The translations under genes and the position numbers were made by a program. From Deltaproteobacteria bacterium (GTDB lineage Bacteria > Desulfobacterota > Desulfobacteria > Desulfobacterales > Desulfosarcinaceae): DNA of 64,000 nt. Position 1 is the stretch's first letter, and every line of letters starts with the position of its first letter. The DNA is taken from positions 62,001-126,000 of the forward strand of contig JAKALP010000012.1 in the NCBI GenBank assembly GCA_021824175.1. The letters are read 5' to 3'. The notes beneath the pieces were generated by a model. That model did not search any database and was not told the origin of the DNA. It was given only the letters and a program-made list of their open reading frames with translations. Positions 45,963 to 54,643 of this stretch are shown here, piece by piece.

Positions 45963-46047
45963 GCGGGGCGTGCTCCAAAGATCTGGTTCAATTTCCGATG
46001 GTTGCGTCTTGGAAGAAAAATGCCCGCTCTGACGGCGGCGGGCCGGA

Positions 46048-46202
46048 TGTAACGGCCGGGTGTAACACCCTCGGCAATTCCTCATGCCGCGGCGCATATG
46101 ATCATTATCGATGGATGGTAGTACTTCTTATAGGTAGGGCATGGTCGACGGGTGTAACATGTGATGTCACGGCAGGCTGGAGGATGTAACAGCGATCTTA
46201 CA
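46048..46202. promoter_or_regulatory. four TGTAACA motifs, candidate activator sites
   Basis: TGTAAC(A/G) occurs on the + strand at 46048, 46061, 46153 and 46185. The second forms the palindrome GGGTGT-A-ACACCC and the last forms TGTAA-N8-TTACA. They lie roughly 90 to 230 bases upstream of the promoter candidate, the usual range for sigma-54 enhancer sites. A further copy is at 48247. Confidence 0.45.
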
Positions 46203-46384
46203 GCAAGATGCGCATTCCCACGCAGAGCGCGGGAACGAGGAATACGCGACCCACCGTCGAATAGAATCATTGAGTATATCCGTGTCATCAGTGCCATCCG
46301 TGGTCAATTTTTTACCACGGATCACACTAATTACACGGATAGGTAGGATCGAAGGAGTAATTCTGAAAACAAAAAATCTGACGA

Positions 46385-47314
46385 TTACGGCATCGACCCC
46401 GGCGTCACAATATTATACCGCTTCATCGAACGATAGATGCGCATGCGGCTCCAGTGCAGCGTGCGGGCCGCTTTGGCTTTATTCCAATCCGCGTGGGCCA
46501 GGGCCAGCACCAGGCGGTCTTTTTCGCTCGAAATACTGCCGGCGGCGTAATTGATCTTTTTGACGAAGGTTTTGGGAAAGTCGCAAAATTCGATGCGCCG
46601 GGACTCGCACTGGATAAAGGCCGATTCCAGCAAGTTGTTCAGCTCCCGCACATTACCGGGCCAGGCGTAGTGCACCAGCGAGGTCAGGGCCTCGTCGGAA
46701 ATGGCCTGAATGCGCCGCCCCATCTGCCGGTTCAAATGATCGATGCCCATGGCCACCAGGTCGGGGATATCCTCCTTGCGCTCCCGCAGCGGCGGCAGGT
46801 GGATATGGGCCACATTGAGCCGGTAGTAAAGGTCGGAACGGAAGATGCCCTGGTCCACCAGGGCTTCGGGATCGCGGTTGGTGGCCGCGATGACGCGCAC
46901 ATCCACCGAAGTGCCGCGCGCGGCGCCTAAAGGGAAGATCTCGTTGCTTTCCATACAGCGCAGGATCTTGGCCTGGGCACAAAGGCTCATTTCCCCGATC
47001 TCATCCATGAACAGCGTGCCCTGGTGCGCCAAGCTGAATTTGCCTTTTTGGGTGGCCGCGGCGCCCGTGAAGGCGCCCTTCTGGTATCCGAACAGTTCGC
47101 TCTCCACCAGGTTTTCCGGAATGGCGGCACAGTTCACGCAAATCATGGGATGCGCGGCCCTGGGGCTGTTATTGTGAATGGCGCGGGCGACCAACTCTTT
47201 GCCGGTGCCGGTTTCGCCGGTGATCAGCACCGTGCTGCCGGCGCCGGCCACGCGCAGCAAAAATCGCTTGATCTGCTTCATGGTTTGGCCATGCCCGATG
47301 ATCCCATCGTCCAT
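46385..47314 (-). CDS. sigma-54-dependent transcriptional activator
   Basis: A 309-residue activator made of an AAA+ domain and a Fis-type helix-turn-helix, with no receiver or sensor domain. Visible motifs: Walker A GETGTGKE, the sigma-54 contact loop GAFTGA, Walker B GTLFMDEIGEM, arginine-finger region RSDLYYRLNV, WPGNVRELNN, and the C-terminal KAKAARTLHWSRMRIYRSMKRY. It resembles PspF-type activators that lack a regulatory domain and are controlled by a partner. The start at 47314 follows GAGGGGAG; a GTG at 47332 is possible. It is transcribed towards the CIS operon and is its likely activator. Confidence 0.93.
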   Translation of the reverse strand: MDDGIIGHGQTMKQIKRFLLRVAGAGSTVLITGETGTGKELVARAIHNNSPRAAHPMICVNCAAIPENLVESELFGYQKGAFTGAAATQKGKFSLAHQGTLFMDEIGEMSLCAQAKILRCMESNEIFPLGAARGTSVDVRVIAATNRDPEALVDQGIFRSDLYYRLNVAHIHLPPLRERKEDIPDLVAMGIDHLNRQMGRRIQAISDEALTSLVHYAWPGNVRELNNLLESAFIQCESRRIEFCDFPKTFVKKINYAAGSISSEKDRLVLALAHADWNKAKAARTLHWSRMRIYRSMKRYNIVTPGSMP

Positions 47315-47445
47315 GTCTCCCCTCACTTTCACCGCTGAAAAAGCGTGTTGTGTGCAATGAGCGGCGGTTACCTCACCAACAGGGCGTTTTATGAATGAAT
47401 GATTTTGACGAAGCCTAAAACGGTAAGTGATTTTACATCGGGCGA

Positions 47446-47498
47446 GGGTAGCTGCGGCACTATCCGGATCAAGTTCAACGCATCTGAGATTTCATACC
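47446..47498 (-). promoter_or_regulatory. TPP-riboswitch-like 3' half
   Basis: On the minus strand GTTGAACTTGATCCGGATA followed by GTGCCGCAGCTACCC closely follows the conserved 3' half of THI-box RNAs (UUGAACCUGAUCcGGAUAAUgCCgGC). The expected CUGAGA is CUCAGA here, and I cannot draw a complete P2/P3 arm. It lies upstream of the sigma-54 activator gene, not a thiamine gene. It may be a decayed relic, or functional in an unexpected place. Confidence 0.45.
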
Positions 47499-47621
47499 AC
47501 ACCAATTGAGCCTGTCAACCATCAAGCGGGCTTCAGGGAAGTCTGGAACTCCACCCCCTTTTCATCAGAATAGCCGGCCGTGTCATTCGTCGCACCCTTA
47601 CCGCGCTCTTCCAGCACCGTA

Positions 47622-47637
47622 TGTGATCCATGTCACA
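47622..47637. promoter_or_regulatory. CRP-family binding site
   Basis: TGTGATCCATGTCACA matches TGTGA-N6-TCACA perfectly in both half-sites. Its place in the divergent gap lets it act on the activator gene, the small genes, or both. The regulator (CRP, FNR-like or another family member) is not in the window. Confidence 0.5.
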
Positions 47638-47768
47638 CTCAGCCGGATTTCGTTCGAGGAGCCAGCCTGTCCCCCACCGGCGCTATCATTCGAATGGTAG
47701 TTGCCTTTTTCGGTATCGGCGTCGGAATCGGTATCGAAAAAAATTAAATGAGCCAAAAAAAGATCGTT

Positions 47769-47793
47769 GGGTGTGACCGGATCTGTCACACCC
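47769..47793. promoter_or_regulatory. GGGTGTGAC-N7-GTCACACCC palindrome
   Basis: Perfect 9-base arms about 110 bases upstream of the small-gene pair. The half-site resembles the nearby CRP-type site but with a longer spacer. It could be an operator or a hairpin. Confidence 0.4.
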
Positions 47794-47902
47794 CCCTGGT
47801 AGGGTGTCTTTACAATAGGCTGAAGATGGAAGGCATCGAGCACTAAAAGTCTCCCCTTCAGCCGGACCACGGCAACAAAATCATTTACCGAAGGAGGCAA
47901 CC

Positions 47903-48082
47903 ATGACCAGCTATTATGCCCATCAGGATGTCCAGGAAGTTTACGAATATCACGGCAACACCGCCATCGAACGCATCCGCCGCCAGCGGGGCCGCATTTG
48001 GCGCGAATGGCTCTATTTCGATTCCGCCGAGGAGGCCGAGGCCTTTTTTCACGAACAATGCGCCTGCCATGAGGTGGACTGA
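47903..48082 (+). CDS. 59-aa small protein, unknown
   Basis: A short gene with a strong AAGGAGG ribosome site five bases before its ATG. The product begins MTSYYAHQDVQEVYEYHG, is rich in Arg, Glu and aromatic residues (IERIRRQRGRIWREWLYFD), and ends FHEQCACHEVD; the Cys-x-Cys-His could bind metal. I do not recognise the family. The stop overlaps the next gene's ATG (TGATG), so the two are co-translated. It lies downstream of a CRP-type site. Confidence 0.6.
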   Translation: MTSYYAHQDVQEVYEYHGNTAIERIRRQRGRIWREWLYFDSAEEAEAFFHEQCACHEVD

Positions 48083-48207
48083 TGAATACCGAGATGAACT
48101 GGCCGCGCCTGAGTTGGAGCATCGGGCTCAGCGGCCTGATTGACTGCGTGGTGATGGCCCTGTTTGTGGCCATGAGCGCGGGGGTCACTTGGCTCATCTG
48201 GCAGTAA
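48082..48207 (+). CDS. 41-aa single-TM protein
   Basis: Starts in a TGATG overlap with the preceding small gene. The product MNTEMNWPRLSWSIGLSG leads into one hydrophobic helix (CVVMALFVAMSAGVTWLIW). Small membrane proteins of this kind often modify a larger partner, but no partner is evident. Overlap, phase and composition make it likely real. Confidence 0.55.
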   Translation: MNTEMNWPRLSWSIGLSGLIDCVVMALFVAMSAGVTWLIWQ

Positions 48208-48447
48208 AGAGCGCAAGAGCGGATCTGGCCATATGCGGGAGGGGCGTGTAACAGTTTTCCCATTCAAGATGGCTTGCGGGGAAAGCGTGCATTGGGCGAA
48301 CCATTGGCTTGGGCACCAACTCCATTTGCCATTTGGTTTGACGCCATTATGTTTTCGCAGTTAGCAAAGGATGGCCGAAGCATCGGAAAGTTTCCCCGTT
48401 GGAGTCTGGAAATGACTTCCCCCGATGCTCATAAGTGGAGGTGCCCA

Positions 48448-49086
48448 ATGACCATAAACACATTTCTCCAGAATGTTCGCAATAGCTTCAATGCCCGCAT
48501 GCTTGATCTGGCTGATGGCATGATGGACCGCATCTACGGTTCACGCAAACGGGAAATCTTCAGCCGGCTGCCGTCGACCGTAGTGGAAATCGGGCCGGGT
48601 GCCGGCGCCAATCTGCGCTATTATGCACCGGGCACAAAAGTCATCGCCATTGAACCTAATCCCGCGGTTCATCCCCACCTGGCGGCCCGCGCGGGCAGAA
48701 ACCGCGTCGACCTGGAAATCAAACCCATCAAAGGCGAGAAAATCGATTTGCCGGACAACAGTGTTGAAGCCGTGGTGGGATCGCTGGTTTTGTGTTCCGT
48801 TCAAGACCCGCGGCAGGTCATGGTCGAAGTCCACCGCATTCTCAAACCCGGCGGCCGCTATATCTTCGTAGAGCATGTGGCCGCATTGACCGGCACGCGT
48901 CTGCGCTGGGTCCAGGAGCGCCTCTTATCGTTCTGGCGCCGGGTGTTTGAAGGGTGCCATCTCAATCGCAATACCCACGAGACAATCCAGCACGCCGGCT
49001 TTAGCCGGGTGGATATGAATTGCTTCGGCCTGTCCAGACGCTGGCTGCCATTTGCACCCCATATCTTCGGACGGGCGGTCAAGTGA
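48448..49086 (+). CDS. class I SAM-dependent methyltransferase
   Basis: A 212-residue methyltransferase. SAM motif I reads VVEIGPGAGANLRYY, the acidic loop VIAIEPNP, and the later motifs DNSVEAVVGSLVLCSV and ILKPGGRYIFVEH. The overall pattern is like METTL7/UbiE-type small-molecule methyltransferases, including GCHLNRNTHETIQHAGF. I chose the ATG at 48448 because GGAGG lies seven bases upstream; the frame is open further up but without homology. The substrate is unknown. It stands alone between the small-gene pair and an AT-rich non-coding stretch. A TGTAACA copy lies about 200 bases upstream. Confidence 0.9.
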   Translation: MTINTFLQNVRNSFNARMLDLADGMMDRIYGSRKREIFSRLPSTVVEIGPGAGANLRYYAPGTKVIAIEPNPAVHPHLAARAGRNRVDLEIKPIKGEKIDLPDNSVEAVVGSLVLCSVQDPRQVMVEVHRILKPGGRYIFVEHVAALTGTRLRWVQERLLSFWRRVFEGCHLNRNTHETIQHAGFSRVDMNCFGLSRRWLPFAPHIFGRAVK

Positions 49087-49222
49087 TCGGACGATGGTTA
49101 TAACTCTTTCCTTCTCCATTTTGATAGTCTGCGAAGTCAAATGGGTGGCCGTGGCAATGCCGGAATACTACTTCGTCGTAAAAGGATTATACCTGCCCGG
49201 AAACGAATCTTCCTGATCAGCC

Positions 49223-49296
49223 GAACCGCCGTATACGCGATCCGTACGTACGGTGGTGTGGGAGGGCTCCCCAGTGATGGGGAGTCCTATCCCGTT
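49223..49296 (+). mobile_element. group II intron 3' end (domains V and VI), truncated
   Basis: GAACCGCCGTATACGCGATC followed by CGTACGTACGGTGGTGTG has the shape of domain V: a short hairpin with ACCGCCGTA pairing to TACGGTGGT. Directly after it, GGGAGGGCTCCCC / GGGGAGTCCTATCCC forms a domain-VI-like hairpin. No reverse transcriptase gene or 5' part is present, so only a stub remains. The end runs into GTTAGGC. Assigned by recall of bacterial class C introns. Confidence 0.55.
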
Positions 49297-49606
49297 AGGC
49301 AACAATTGATAGATACTCATGCTCTTTAAGTTCCTTGAGGTTTTTCCTCAGCATATTCAGTCCAGTACCATGAAAGTGAAGCCCCGCTGTATGTCCACCT
49401 GGAACAACTTCAATCGGTTTATACCAATCAATTTTTTCAAGCACTAGATTAATGGAGCCTACATTGCCAAGTTCTATTGTTTTATATTCATCATCTATCC
49501 CTATAATTTTACATTTAGTTAGTGATTGATGTAAAAACAGTGCCAAGAGGAATATCCTGGTCGTAATTTCTTCCAACAACGACATCACCTTCTCGTATTG
49601 AATCAA
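49295..49606 (-). CDS. doubtful 103-aa protein
   Basis: A frame in the AT-rich island with a plausible protein-like C-terminal half (CKIIGIDDEYKTIELG, NLVLEKIDWYKPIEVVPGG, LNMLRKNLKELKEHEYL). No family recognised and no clear ribosome site. Bounded by GTTAGGC (49294-49300) and GCCTAAC (49630-49636), which resemble integron core sites. Could be a captured cassette gene or chance. Confidence 0.3.
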   Translation of the reverse strand: MIQYEKVMSLLEEITTRIFLLALFLHQSLTKCKIIGIDDEYKTIELGNVGSINLVLEKIDWYKPIEVVPGGHTAGLHFHGTGLNMLRKNLKELKEHEYLSIVA

Positions 49607-50493
49607 TGAGAAATTTCATTATTCTCTGTGCCTAACATTATAATTATGTGGATGGCCACTTTTCGCGGAAAAAGCGGACGGCCGGTGGCTGAAATTTTTG
49701 TTATATCTTTGTAACCATTTAAAATCACATCTGATATTGTTTCAACCGCTGCCTTGCCCATTTTGTTGTTGGAGACATCGGGCTAGTTTTTGTGATTTGG
49801 TGGTTCATGTGGCTGTCTTATCAATTATTCTAAATTATATTCTCGTTAAAAATCACATTGTTTTAACAGTTACTCATACCTGATGCCTTCTATAATCGCT
49901 TGTTAAAAGACTATCAGGGCGTCTGCTTTTCGCCGTTTTTATCAGTATTATATGGACGTCCACATAATACAGGAATTGTTTTATAACCGGATTGCACGAA
50001 TTCCATAAATCATTAAAATTACTAACTAATGTTGACAGCAGTGATCTCCTTTCATTATTATTCGCGGAATTAACTCAATATTTTTGTTTTTTGTCTAAAA
50101 TCAGCCTGGGGAGGCCACGCTGGAATGCCGGTCTGTCCATTCTCACCATCCGCTGTTTCCGCGGGCCTAAGCTAAAGGACCAAGATAGGGAGCCTGTAAG
50201 CCATCCCATAAGGACTTTTGGCCAAGGTTCTTTTTTAAGATGGCTTAAAATCATATCCATACACATTTCTAACCAAAATCTAACACAATCTCTTCTTGAC
50301 CCCGGCGCGCCGCCGCTTAGTTTAATCACAAGCTGCCATAGCTTACTACTTTATGGTTATTGACTGGTGTCACAGGGATTTGGCGGCTCATGGTGATGAA
50401 GTATTCGTGAAGTTGGCTGCTCATCTTTTTTCTTTATATGTCCACTTTTCATAAAGCCATAACCCCCGAAGAACATAAACAAGGAGGAGAACA

Positions 50494-51531
50494 ATGAGGA
50501 GATCGTTCAATTTGATTTTGCTGGGAACAGCGTTCGCTTTGATGATCGTTAGTGCGGCCTTTGCCGGCGAAATCACTGGTGCCGGCGCCACCTTTCCATA
50601 TCCGGTCTATGCCAAGTGGGCCGAAGCCTATAAGGCCAAAACAGGCATCGGCATGAATTACCAGAGCATTGGATCTGGCGGCGGCATCAAACAAATCACG
50701 GCCGGCACGGTTCAGTTCGGCGCCAGCGACAAACCGCTGACGCCTGAAGAGCTGGAAAAGGACGGCCTGGTTCAGTTTCCAACAGTGATGGGCGGAGTTG
50801 TACCCGTGCTTAACGTGAAAGAAGTAGCAGCTGGAAAACTCAAGCTGACCGGTGCGGTCCTGGCCAAAATCTATCTGGGCCAGATCACCAAATGGGATGC
50901 CCCTGAAATCGCCCAACTCAATCCAGACCTGAAGCTTCCGGCGGATGACATCACCGTGGTGCATCGTTCCGATGGTTCGGGCACCACCTTCATTTTTACC
51001 AATTACTTGTCGAAAACCAGCCCGGACTGGAAGGAGAAGATCGGCAACGACGCGTCAGTCGCATGGCCGGTGGGCGTGGGCGGAAAAGGCAATGAAGGGG
51101 TGGCTTCTTATGTCCAACGGATTGTGGGCTCCATCGGTTACGTTGAGTATGCGTATGCCCTGCAGAACAAGATGAGTTATGCCTTGCTGCAAAACCAGGC
51201 CGGCGAATTCGTCAAACCCGAAGCCAAGAACTTCCAGGCCGCGGCCGCTTTTGCGGATTGGGCCAAGGCGCCGGGATTTTATCAGATTCTCACCGATCAG
51301 CCGGGCAAGGAAAGCTGGCCGATCACAGGCGCGACCTTTATCCTGATGCATAAAATGGAGAAGGACCCCAAAGCCGCCAAACAGGTCCTGGAGTTCTTCA
51401 AATGGGCGTATGCCAACGGCGGCAAGATGGCCGAAGAGCTGGACTACATTCCCATGCCGGACAATGTGGTCAAACTCATCTTTGAGGAGTGGAAGAAGAT
51501 CAAAGGCCCGGATGACAAGGCGGTAATCTGA
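50494..51531 (+). CDS. pstS: phosphate ABC transporter substrate-binding protein PstS
   Basis: A 345-residue periplasmic phosphate-binding protein: signal peptide [20 protein letters not shown], then the family opening [72 protein letters not shown] and TFILMHK. These segments line the phosphate site. AAGGAGG precedes the ATG. First gene of pstSCAB. I saw no clear Pho box upstream; PhoU and PhoBR are not in the window. Confidence 0.96.
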   Translation: MRRSFNLILLGTAFALMIVSAAFAGEITGAGATFPYPVYAKWAEAYKAKTGIGMNYQSIGSGGGIKQITAGTVQFGASDKPLTPEELEKDGLVQFPTVMGGVVPVLNVKEVAAGKLKLTGAVLAKIYLGQITKWDAPEIAQLNPDLKLPADDITVVHRSDGSGTTFIFTNYLSKTSPDWKEKIGNDASVAWPVGVGGKGNEGVASYVQRIVGSIGYVEYAYALQNKMSYALLQNQAGEFVKPEAKNFQAAAAFADWAKAPGFYQILTDQPGKESWPITGATFILMHKMEKDPKAAKQVLEFFKWAYANGGKMAEELDYIPMPDNVVKLIFEEWKKIKGPDDKAVI

Positions 51532-51542
51532 TCGACTACTAC

Positions 51543-52610
51543 ATGCCCTCTCAAAAAAGTCTTCTGGTCCAATTTGCGAATGCTTGTAGAAATACTTCTC
51601 ATGGTCATATGGGAGGCGTAAAAAAGAAAAGGGCGGCGCGCATGGCGCTTGGCGAGGCAGATAACGGCGGCAGGAAGACTTCAGCCGGACGGTCGTGGGG
51701 CGACTTCGTATTTGAAAATATCAGCAAGTTGTCCGCCTGGCTGGTACTGGGGATTTTATTGGGTATCATTGTTTCCCTGATCGTAGGTAGTTATCCCGCC
51801 ATTCGGCGGTTTCATTTGGGGTTTTTGGTCAGCGGTCAATGGAACCCCGTCACCCAGCAATTTGGCGCCTTGGTGCCCATCGTCGGTACCCTGGTGACTT
51901 CCGCGGTGGCCATGTTGATCGGTATACCGGTCAGCTTTGGCATCGCTCTTTTTTTAACCGAACTTTCTCCGGTCTGGTTGAAACGACCGCTGGGCACGGC
52001 CATCGAACTGCTGGCCGCCATCCCAAGCATCATTTACGGTATGTGGGGATTGTTTGTATTCGCCCCGATCTTTGCCGATACACTGCAGCCCTGGTTGAAG
52101 TCCCGTTTAAGCGGCCTGTGGGTGTTTGGGCCGCTCTTCCAGGGACCGCCCATGGGAATCGGTGTGTTGACCGCCGGATTGATTCTGGCCATCATGGTAA
52201 TTCCTTTCATTGCTTCGGTCATGCGGGATGTATTTGAAGTGGTGCCACCCGCCCTGAAGGAATCGGCGTACGCCCTGGGCGCGACTACCTGGGAAGTCGT
52301 GTGGCGGGTGGTTCTGCCATATACCAAAGCCGGCGTTTTGGCCGGCATCATGCTGGGTTTGGGAAGAGCGCTGGGCGAAACCATGGCGGTCACCTTTGTC
52401 ATTGGCAATGCCCATAATCTGAATGTCTCCCTGTTCATGCCTGGCAATAGTATTGCTTCCACCCTGGCCAATGAATTTACCGAGGCGATCGGTGCCATGT
52501 ATACTTCGTCGCTGATCTACCTGGGGCTGCTTTTATTCTTTATCACGTTCATCGTGTTGGCTTTTTCGCGGCTGCTGCTTGCGCGCATGAAGCAATCCGA
52601 GGGGCGCTGA
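51543..52610 (+). CDS. pstC: phosphate ABC transporter permease PstC
   Basis: A 355-residue permease with about six TM helices. Family stretches include [35 protein letters not shown] and the EAA loop [20 protein letters not shown], then [18 protein letters not shown]. The N-terminus before the first helix is long and basic; ATGs at 51609 and 51642 are alternative starts and none has a strong ribosome site. It pairs with PstA to form the channel. Confidence 0.95.
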   Translation: MPSQKSLLVQFANACRNTSHGHMGGVKKKRAARMALGEADNGGRKTSAGRSWGDFVFENISKLSAWLVLGILLGIIVSLIVGSYPAIRRFHLGFLVSGQWNPVTQQFGALVPIVGTLVTSAVAMLIGIPVSFGIALFLTELSPVWLKRPLGTAIELLAAIPSIIYGMWGLFVFAPIFADTLQPWLKSRLSGLWVFGPLFQGPPMGIGVLTAGLILAIMVIPFIASVMRDVFEVVPPALKESAYALGATTWEVVWRVVLPYTKAGVLAGIMLGLGRALGETMAVTFVIGNAHNLNVSLFMPGNSIASTLANEFTEAIGAMYTSSLIYLGLLLFFITFIVLAFSRLLLARMKQSEGR

Positions 52611-52624
52611 CGGATGAAGAAATC

Positions 52625-53473
52625 ATGTTGATCACATCACCCTATCGCCGCAGGCGCTTCATCAATTTTTTAGGGTTGGCCTTTGCCATGGCCGCCATGG
52701 GCTTCGGCCTTTTCTGGCTGGCGTGGATTCTTGCGACCCTGCTGCACTATGGCTTGCAGGGTATCAGTTTTAAGCTTATTACATTGATGACGCCGCCGCC
52801 GGGGAGCAGCGGTGGGCTCCTCAATGCTATTTACGGCAGTCTCGCCATGTCGGCCGCGGCCGCGGGCATTGGCACGCCCATTGGCATTTTGGCGGCCACC
52901 TATCTTTGCGAATATGGCCGTGGCCGATGGCTGGCCGGCACCACCCGATTTATCAATGACATTTTGCTCAGCGCTCCTTCGATCATCATTGGTCTGTTCA
53001 TCTATTCGATCTATGTGGCCCAGGTCGGGCATTTTTCAGGATGGGCCGGAGCATTCGCGCTTGCCCTGATTGTCATACCCGTGGTCGTGCGCACCACCGA
53101 AGATATGCTCAAGCTGGTGCCGGACCGGTTGCGCGAAGCGGCCGCGGCTTTGGGGGCGCCGCGCTGGAAAGTGACCATCTTTGTCGTGTACCGTGCTGCC
53201 AGGGCCGGCATCCTCACTGGTATTCTGCTGGCTCTGGCCCGAATCAGCGGTGAGACCGCTCCGCTGCTTTTTACTGCCCTGAACAATCAATTCTGGAATC
53301 CGAACCTGAACGCCCCCATGGCCAATCTGCCGGTGGTGATATTTCAATTCGCCATGAGCCCCTACCGGGATTGGCATGAGCTGGCCTGGACCGGTGCGTT
53401 GTTGATCACTCTCGGCGTTTTGGGATTCACCATTCTTGCTCGTTTTCTCTTGAGGCCAAAGCGCCATGATTGA
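52625..53473 (+). CDS. pstA: phosphate ABC transporter permease PstA
   Basis: A 282-residue permease: [19 protein letters not shown], the ABC loop [20 protein letters not shown], and [19 protein letters not shown] are typical of PstA. Six TM helices. It follows pstC after 14 bases and overlaps pstB by eight bases. Confidence 0.95.
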   Translation: MLITSPYRRRRFINFLGLAFAMAAMGFGLFWLAWILATLLHYGLQGISFKLITLMTPPPGSSGGLLNAIYGSLAMSAAAAGIGTPIGILAATYLCEYGRGRWLAGTTRFINDILLSAPSIIIGLFIYSIYVAQVGHFSGWAGAFALALIVIPVVVRTTEDMLKLVPDRLREAAAALGAPRWKVTIFVVYRAARAGILTGILLALARISGETAPLLFTALNNQFWNPNLNAPMANLPVVIFQFAMSPYRDWHELAWTGALLITLGVLGFTILARFLLRPKRHD

Positions 53474-54290
53474 TCTTCTCCATACAGAAGCAAAGACAGC
53501 GAAACACTTGCGCGATCCTTCCGACCACCGTAAGAACCCGGTTAAACTTTCGGTACGGAACCTCGATTTTTATTACGGCGAGTACCGCGCGCTCAAATCC
53601 ATCTCCCTGGATATCATGGAAAACAAGGTCACCGCGATTATCGGGCCATCGGGGTGCGGCAAATCGACTCTGCTGCGGAGCATGAACCGGATCTATGAGC
53701 TATATCCCGGTCTCAGGGCCACCGGCGAAATACTTCTTGATGGGCGCAATATTCTCTCCAGAAAGCAGGATCTTAATCTGCTGCGCGTCAAGGTGGGCAT
53801 GGTCTTCCAGGCGCCGACGCCATTTCCCATGACGATCTTCGACAACATTGCTTTCGGCATCAAACTCTATGAAAGACTAAACAACTCGGAACTGGCCGAT
53901 CGAGTGGAATGGGCCCTGCGCAAGGCCGGCGTATGGGATGAGGTAAAAGACAAACTTCATTACAAAGGCACCAGCCTTTCCGGCGGCCAGCAGCAGCGAC
54001 TGTGCATTGCGAGGGCCATCGCCGTCAAACCGGAATTGATTCTTCTGGACGAGCCCTGTTCAGCCCTGGACCCCATCTCCACCTCGCGCATAGAAGATTT
54101 GATCGTCGAACTGAAAAGCGACTACACCATTGCCATGGTCACGCACAATATGCAGCAGGCCGCCCGGGTATCGGACTACACGGCTTACATGTATTTAGGT
54201 GAATTGATCGAGTTCGGCGACACGGATACCATTTTCACACGACCAACGAAAAAAGCGACGGAAGATTACATCACGGGAAAATTTGGTTGA
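53466..54290 (+). CDS. pstB: phosphate ABC transporter ATPase PstB
   Basis: A 274-residue ATPase with Walker [10 protein letters not shown], signature LSGGQQQRL, Walker [14 protein letters not shown] and the switch His in [13 protein letters not shown]. The ~25-residue N-terminal extension before [12 protein letters not shown] is longer than usual; starts further in are possible. Last gene of the pst operon. Confidence 0.96.
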   Translation: MIDLLHTEAKTAKHLRDPSDHRKNPVKLSVRNLDFYYGEYRALKSISLDIMENKVTAIIGPSGCGKSTLLRSMNRIYELYPGLRATGEILLDGRNILSRKQDLNLLRVKVGMVFQAPTPFPMTIFDNIAFGIKLYERLNNSELADRVEWALRKAGVWDEVKDKLHYKGTSLSGGQQQRLCIARAIAVKPELILLDEPCSALDPISTSRIEDLIVELKSDYTIAMVTHNMQQAARVSDYTAYMYLGELIEFGDTDTIFTRPTKKATEDYITGKFG

Positions 54291-54390
54291 GCCCGGTCGA
54301 AACCGATTACAATTGATCCCAGTGGCCCAGCAAAGGGTTAAAATTAGACCATCAAATGGGAGTTGACCGCAGAAGAAAATTAATGCTAAT

Positions 54391-54405
54391 TGAAAATAAT
54401 TCTCA
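54391..54405. promoter_or_regulatory. Fur/PerR box
   Basis: TGAAAATAATTCTCA is a perfect 7-1-7 Fur-type inverted repeat (TGA-N-AAT-N-ATT-N-TCA). It lies about 20 bases upstream of the truncated fur-like gene, consistent with former autoregulation. Confidence 0.65.
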
Positions 54406-54425
54406 TTTGGACAGAGGGACTTCAA

Positions 54426-54617
54426 TTGGCGGATCCTAAAGAAAGATTTGAGATCATCATCCAGAAATTGAGGGATGCTGGCCAAAAGATTACGCCACAG
54501 CGGATGGCCATCGTTAAAATTCTGGCTAAAAGCGAAGGCCATCCCAGTGTTGAGAACATTTACAATCAAATCAAAAATGATTTTCCAACCATGAGTCTGG
54601 CCACGGTGTACCGAACG
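54426..54617 (+). pseudogene. Fur/PerR-family repressor, truncated
   Basis: From a TTG at 54426 behind AGAGGGA the product reads LADPKERFEIIIQKLRDAG, KITPQRMAIVKILAKSEGHP, NIYNQIKNDFPTMSLATVYRT. This is the winged-helix DNA-binding half of Fur/PerR proteins. After YRT (54617) homology ends; the frame continues about 35 unrelated residues into the opposite-strand gene. The dimerisation half and all metal ligands are missing, so a normal Fur response is not possible. The break point lies 27 bases from the end of the convergent membrane-protein gene, suggesting a deletion or rearrangement there. Confidence 0.8.
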
Positions 54618-54643
54618 CCGTTTTTCTTCAGGCCCTTGACCTC

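Larger units (their letters stand above)
45874..46384. other. regulatory gap between activator gene and CIS operon
   Basis: About 510 bases with no gene. It holds a sigma-54 promoter candidate (45946-45962), four TGTAACA motifs (46048-46191), a GGAACGAGG-type palindrome (46212-46243) and a CCGTGGT/ACCACGG hairpin (46298-46320) inside TATCCGTGT/ACACGGATA arms just past the activator stop. Confidence 0.6.
47315..47902. other. divergent regulatory gap
   Basis: About 590 bases between the activator gene and two small plus-strand genes. It holds a TPP-riboswitch-like piece (47446-47498), a CRP-type site (47622-47637) and a GGGTGTGAC-N7-GTCACACCC palindrome (47769-47793). No other gene seen. Confidence 0.55.
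49087..50493. other. AT-rich, mostly non-coding island
   Basis: About 1.4 kb with base composition unlike its neighbours. It holds the 3' stub of a group II intron (49223-49296), one doubtful minus-strand gene (49295-49606), inverted copies of ATTATGTGGAYGKCC at 49643-49657 and 49954-49968, and otherwise no credible gene. It looks like the remains of mobile DNA. Confidence 0.6.

Noticed and set aside
20220-47314. Type VI secretion system
   Set aside because: No TssJ/L/M, Hcp, TssB/C pair or ClpV; sheath, gpD, gpV, gpI and chaperone follow phage Mu/P2 order.
20220-47314. Complete prophage
   Set aside because: No integrase, terminase, portal, capsid or lysis genes are seen between flanking chromosomal-type genes.
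48274-48447. Extended N-terminus of the methyltransferase
   Set aside because: No homology upstream of 48448 and a strong GGAGG site marks the internal ATG.
50075-50329. 84-aa minus-strand frame in the AT-rich island
   Set aside because: No ribosome site, no family pattern and odd composition; likely chance.
50341-50490. Pho box upstream of pstS
   Set aside because: TGTCACAGGGATTTGG and nearby words do not give the two spaced CTGTCAT-type repeats.
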